The notes under the pieces were generated by a model. That model was given only the letters and a program-made list of their open reading frames with translations. It made no database searches and was not told the DNA's origin. From positions 1 through 64,000 of the forward strand of contig CABIWJ010000009.1 in assembly GCA_902362455.1 (NCBI GenBank): DNA of 64,000 nucleotides, given 5' to 3'. Position numbers and translations under genes: made by a program. Each line of letters starts with the position of its first letter. Positions within the stretch are counted from its first letter, which is position 1. This DNA is from Eubacteriaceae bacterium (GTDB lineage Bacteria; Bacillota; Clostridia; Lachnospirales; Lachnospiraceae). This document shows, one piece after another, positions 58,812 to 64,000 of this stretch.

Positions 58812-61800
58812 ATGAGCTTTACTCATTTACATGTACATACAGAATTCAGTCTGTTAGATGGTTCGTGTAAGATAAAAGAGATAGTGGCAAGGGCTAAAGA
58901 GTTAGGAATGGACAGCCTTGCAATTACTGACCATGGAGTTATGTATGGTGTCATAGATTTCTACAAAGCAGCTAAAGAAGTTGGAATTAAGCCGATTATT
59001 GGCTGCGAGGTATATGTAGCACCGGGTTCAAGATTTAATAAAGAAGCAGGACAGAGTGAGGATAAATATCATCATTTAGTACTTTTAGCTGAGAATAATA
59101 AGGGTTATTCCAACCTTATGAAGATAGTATCTAAAGGCTTCATAGATGGATTCTATTATAAACCAAGAGTAGATTATGAAGTGTTAGAACAGTACCATGA
59201 GGGAATTATCGCACTTAGTGCGTGTCTTGCCGGAGAAGTACAGAAATATCTTGCAAGAGGTTTTTATGAAGAGGGTAAAAAAGCAGCACTTAAATATCAG
59301 GATATATTTGGCAAAGGGAATTATTATCTAGAGCTTCAAGACCATGGAATACCTGAACAGAAGATGGTTAATAGCAGCTTACTTAGAATGAGCAAGGAAC
59401 TTGATATAGAATTAGTAGCGACAAACGATGTGCATTATATTAATGCGGAAGATAGTGTGGCTCACGACATATTATTATGTATACAGACCGGTAAAAAAGT
59501 TTCTGATGAGGATAGAATGAGATATGAGGGAGGACAATTCTATCTGAAGTCTGAAGACGAGATGAGAAAGCTGTTTCCATATGCTTTACAGGCATTAGAG
59601 AATACACATAAGATAGCAAAACGATGTAATGTTGAAATCGAATTCGGTGTTACAAAACTTCCTAGATACGATGTTCCAGAAGGTTATACATCATGGGAAT
59701 ATCTTAATTATCTGTGTACAAAGGGACTTAATGAGAAATACCCTGATGATGACGGAACATTACGGGAAAGATTAGATTACGAATTAGGAATAATCAATAA
59801 GATGGGATATGTTGATTATTTCTTAATTGTGTGGGATTTTATTAATTATGCTAAAAGTAATGACATAATGGTAGGACCGGGAAGAGGTTCTGCAGCGGGA
59901 AGTATTGTATCTTATTGCTTGGGAATTACCGATATTGACCCGATTAAATATGATTTACTCTTTGAAAGATTCCTTAATCCAGAGAGAGTATCAATGCCTG
60001 ATATAGACGTTGATTTCTGCTACGAAAGAAGACAGGAAGTAATAGATTATGTTGTTAGAAAATATGGTAAAGACAGAGTCGTTCAGATAGTTACATTTGG
60101 TACTTTAGCGGCAAGAAATGTTATTCGTGATGTCGGGCGAGTTTTAGACCTGCCATATGCAATAGTAGACGAAGTGGCGAAAATGATACCGAAAGATATC
60201 GGAATAACCATTCAGAAAGCGTTAGACCAGAGTGAAGATTTCAGAAAATTATATAACAGCAACGAAGAGGTCAAGAATCTAATCAATATGGCGAAAAGAC
60301 TTGAGGGACTTCCAAGACATACATCAATGCATGCCGCAGGTGTCGTTATCAGCCAGAAATCAGTTGATGAATATGTACCTCTGTCAAGAGCTTCAGATGG
60401 TTCTGTTACAACACAGTACATTATGACTACACTAGAAGAATTAGGACTTCTTAAGATGGACTTTCTAGGACTTCGTACCCTTACCGTAATACAGAATGCT
60501 GTCAAATATGCTGAGAAATCAACGGGCAGAAAAATAGATATTAACAAGATTGATTACAATGACAAAAATGTTTTAGACTATATCGGAACAGGTAAAACAG
60601 ATGGTATATTCCAGCTTGAAAGTTCAGGAATGAAGAACTTCATGAAAGAATTAAAACCACAGAGTTTAGAGGATATCATAGCAGGTATTTCTTTATATCG
60701 TCCGGGTCCAATGGACTTTATTCCTAAATACCTTGAGGGTAAGAATAATCCTGATAATATAACATATGATTGTCCGCAGTTAGAAAAGATTCTTAAACCA
60801 ACATATGGCTGTATTGTATATCAGGAACAGGTAATGCAGATAGTAAGAGAATTAGCAGGATATACGCTTGGAAGAAGTGATCTTGTAAGACGTGCCATGT
60901 CTAAGAAGAAACAAAGTGTAATGGAGAAAGAGAAGAAGAATTTCGTCTATGGTAATACTGAGGAAAATGTTAAGGGCTGCATTGCAAATGGTATAGATGA
61001 GCAGATTGCGATAAAAATATATAATGATATGATGGATTTCGCAAAATATGCATTTAATAAATCTCATGCGGCTGCTTATGCTGTAGTTTCTTATCAGACA
61101 GCATTTTTAAAATATTACTATCCGGTAGAATATATGGCTGCACTTATGACATCTGTAATTGAAAATAGTACAAAAGTATCAGAATACATTGTAACAAGCA
61201 GAAGTATGGGAATCAAACTATTGCCACCAGATATCAATGAGGGTGAGAGCGGTTTTTCAGTTAAGAACAACAGTATTGTATATGGACTCAGTGCGATAAA
61301 AAGTATTGGTAAATCCGTAATAGACACCATTGTGGAAGAAAGAGAATTAAATGGTAAATATACAAGTCTTAAGAATTTCATAGAGAGGTTATCAGGTAAA
61401 GAAGTTAATAAACGTACTGTCGAGAACTTTATTAAGGCAGGCGCATTTGACAGCTTAGATGGCAACAGAAGACAGCTAATGACTGTATATTCAAGAATTA
61501 TTGATTCAGTAAATGAAGAAAAGAAGAAGTCCATAACAGGACAGATGAGTCTGTTTGACTTGGTTTCTGATGAAGATAAGGCAGATTATGAAATAAGAAT
61601 GCCTGATTTAGAAGAGTATTCAAAGGAAGAAAAATTAGCCTTTGAAAAAGAAGTTCTAGGTGTGTATGTTTCAGGACACCCATTAGAGCAGTACGAAGAT
61701 AAATGGAGAAAAAATGTCAAATCATTTACTAAAGATTTCATAACAGATGAAGAGGGTAATACTATAGCTAAAGATAACATGGTTACGATTGTCGGTGGAA

Positions 61801-62279
61801 TGATTGATACTATCACACTTAAGACCACAAGAAACGGTAAAACAATGGCATTTATAACACTTGAAGATTTATATGGTGTTATGGAGATACTCATATTTCC
61901 AAATGTTTTAGAAAGATACAGATATATGCTTAAGGAAAATGAAAAGATATTTGTCAAAGGAAAGGTCTCTATCGGAGATGATGAGCAGGGCAAATTAATA
62001 TGTGACCAGATTATCAGCTTTGATAAAGTGCCAAGAGAATTATGGATTCAGTTCAAGGATAAGAATGAGTATATGCTTAAGGAAAATGAGCTTCTAGAAT
62101 TCATAAGAAACAGTGATGGGAATGATACACTTATAATTTATTGTAAAGCTGAAAAGGCAAAGAAAGTATTTCCTAGAAATATGCGTGTAAATGCGGATGC
62201 TGGCATGGTTAATCGGCTGTCGGAAAAATATGGTACTGATAATGTAAAAGTTGTAGAAAAAAGCATTGAAATAGCCTAA
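58812..62279 (+). CDS. dnaE: DNA polymerase III alpha subunit
   Basis: A 1155-residue C-family polymerase: PHP domain HLHVHTEFSLLDG, palm motif PDIDVDFCYERRQEVIDYV with the catalytic aspartates, helix-hairpin-helix near residue 850, and C-terminal OB fold (MVTIVGGMIDTITLKTTRNGKTMAFITLED). Start 58812 follows ATGGAG; the ATG at 58800 overlaps that site. Only 46 bases separate it from ptuB, so it may be read from the ptu promoter. Confidence 0.97.
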   Translation: MSFTHLHVHTEFSLLDGSCKIKEIVARAKELGMDSLAITDHGVMYGVIDFYKAAKEVGIKPIIGCEVYVAPGSRFNKEAGQSEDKYHHLVLLAENNKGYSNLMKIVSKGFIDGFYYKPRVDYEVLEQYHEGIIALSACLAGEVQKYLARGFYEEGKKAALKYQDIFGKGNYYLELQDHGIPEQKMVNSSLLRMSKELDIELVATNDVHYINAEDSVAHDILLCIQTGKKVSDEDRMRYEGGQFYLKSEDEMRKLFPYALQALENTHKIAKRCNVEIEFGVTKLPRYDVPEGYTSWEYLNYLCTKGLNEKYPDDDGTLRERLDYELGIINKMGYVDYFLIVWDFINYAKSNDIMVGPGRGSAAGSIVSYCLGITDIDPIKYDLLFERFLNPERVSMPDIDVDFCYERRQEVIDYVVRKYGKDRVVQIVTFGTLAARNVIRDVGRVLDLPYAIVDEVAKMIPKDIGITIQKALDQSEDFRKLYNSNEEVKNLINMAKRLEGLPRHTSMHAAGVVISQKSVDEYVPLSRASDGSVTTQYIMTTLEELGLLKMDFLGLRTLTVIQNAVKYAEKSTGRKIDINKIDYNDKNVLDYIGTGKTDGIFQLESSGMKNFMKELKPQSLEDIIAGISLYRPGPMDFIPKYLEGKNNPDNITYDCPQLEKILKPTYGCIVYQEQVMQIVRELAGYTLGRSDLVRRAMSKKKQSVMEKEKKNFVYGNTEENVKGCIANGIDEQIAIKIYNDMMDFAKYAFNKSHAAAYAVVSYQTAFLKYYYPVEYMAALMTSVIENSTKVSEYIVTSRSMGIKLLPPDINEGESGFSVKNNSIVYGLSAIKSIGKSVIDTIVEERELNGKYTSLKNFIERLSGKEVNKRTVENFIKAGAFDSLDGNRRQLMTVYSRIIDSVNEEKKKSITGQMSLFDLVSDEDKADYEIRMPDLEEYSKEEKLAFEKEVLGVYVSGHPLEQYEDKWRKNVKSFTKDFITDEEGNTIAKDNMVTIVGGMIDTITLKTTRNGKTMAFITLEDLYGVMEILIFPNVLERYRYMLKENEKIFVKGKVSIGDDEQGKLICDQIISFDKVPRELWIQFKDKNEYMLKENELLEFIRNSDGNDTLIIYCKAEKAKKVFPRNMRVNADAGMVNRLSEKYGTDNVKVVEKSIEIA

Positions 62280-62336
62280 AAAATGAATTACAATATTATA
62301 TGTGTTTGTGTGAAATAAAAAAGTAAATATATATAG

Positions 62337-63329
<993 letters not shown>

Positions 63330-63354
63330 CAAAAGTAATTACAGGAAAAGATTA

Positions 63355-64000
63355 ATGATAACTTCAACAGCTAATTCACAGATTAAAAATGTAATGAAAC
63401 TTCAGACGCAGGCTAAGGCAAGAAATAAAGCAGGTCAGTTCATAGTCGAAGGAATAAGAATGTGTGTCGAGATTCCGAAAGATAGAATAGTAAAAATATA
63501 TATTTCGGAAAGCTTTTATAATAATTTAAATAACTCTTCTAATGACAATATTAAGCAACTGACTGCTGATACAGATTATGAATTAGTGGAGGATAATGTA
63601 TTTAAACAAATGTCGGACACTGTTACTCCACAGGGCATATTGACAATAGTGAATAAGAAGGAAGCCTGCTTTAATGACATTCTTGATAGAAAAACCTATC
63701 TTATCTTGGAAAATATTCAAGATCCAGGTAATCTTGGGACAATATTAAGAACAGCAGAGGGTGCAGGAATAGACGGAATAATAATGAATAAAGGAACTGT
63801 GGATATCTATAATCCTAAGGTTGTAAGGTCTACAATGGGTTCAATATTCAGAGTTCCATTTATGTATTGTGATGACATTATGGGTAAGGTAGATGAGTTA
63901 AAGAAAAGCGGTGTAAAAGTATATGCTGCAGCCCTTGGAGGCACAAGAAATTATTCTGAACCTGATTATACCAGGCCATCTGCATTTGCAATAGGCAACG
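63355..64000 (+). CDS. SpoU/TrmH family RNA methyltransferase (5' part)
   Basis: The gene runs off the window. The 215 visible residues give an N-terminal RNA-binding domain (SQIKNVMKLQTQAKARNKAGQFIVEG) and a SPOUT core: motif 1 NIQDPGNLGTILRTAEGAGI, motif 2 VVRSTMGSIFRVP, and the start of motif 3 at FAIGN. It would 2'-O-methylate rRNA or tRNA. AGGAAAAG precedes the start. Linked to pfkA by 25 bases. Confidence 0.88.
   Translation, partial: MITSTANSQIKNVMKLQTQAKARNKAGQFIVEGIRMCVEIPKDRIVKIYISESFYNNLNNSSNDNIKQLTADTDYELVEDNVFKQMSDTVTPQGILTIVNKKEACFNDILDRKTYLILENIQDPGNLGTILRTAEGAGIDGIIMNKGTVDIYNPKVVRSTMGSIFRVPFMYCDDIMGKVDELKKSGVKVYAAALGGTRNYSEPDYTRPSAFAIGN

Overview
The window is an AT-rich chromosomal segment from a low-GC Gram-positive anaerobe. 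The gene families, the GGAG-type ribosome binding sites (often written aATGGAGaa), the CIRCE-controlled groESL, the DUF2225 and MocR genes and the starch-degrading surface proteins all point to the Clostridia, most likely a Lachnospiraceae gut bacterium (inference). No rRNA, tRNA, CRISPR array, integrase or transposase was seen.

Region 1 (1-10.9 kb) is glycan use. It holds a HAD phosphatase, a secreted membrane-anchored type I pullulanase, a second surface protein with a CBM41-like domain, the wreck of a second pullulanase, a LacI-family regulator, and a malQ-glgP operon. Starch would be debranched at the surface and maltodextrins converted to glucose-1-phosphate inside. Region 2 (11-14.9 kb) is a minus-strand degV-tldD-pmbA operon.

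Region 3 (15-32.7 kb) is the most interesting part. A GHKL sensor kinase and a Spo0A-like response regulator flank a 15-codon amphipathic peptide gene whose ribosome binding site lies in a hairpin. Next come a BtrH-type acyltransferase, an AMP-ligase, an acyl carrier protein, a PaaK-like ligase, a secreted protein and a recombining array of lipoproteins and membrane proteins. The region ends with a second BtrH-type protein and a carrier protein fused to a class II aminoacyl-tRNA-synthetase-like domain, apparently an amino acid:[carrier protein] ligase. This looks like an undescribed carrier-protein-dependent aminoacyl/acyl transfer pathway. A 10-bp-phased TAACGAA repeat upstream of the first BtrH gene recurs, inverted and as a 21-bp-spaced pair, upstream of the AMP-ligase operon.

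Region 4 (32.7-54.5 kb) is mostly housekeeping: an M16C peptidase, era-recO, a lipoprotein, glyS, guaB, a greA-type factor, a large GGDEF/TPR protein, an M18 aminopeptidase, glnS, DUF2225, a MocR regulator, a DUF6062-like protein, an acidic membrane protein, a Cof-type HAD and an 8-oxoguanine glycosylase. Two neighbouring leaders (the lipoprotein gene at 37515 and glyS) form H-type pseudoknots of the same geometry but different sequence. Region 5 (54.5-64 kb) has CIRCE-groES-groEL, a Septu-like ptuA-ptuB defence pair, dnaE, pfkA and the start of a SpoU/TrmH methyltransferase gene cut by the window edge.
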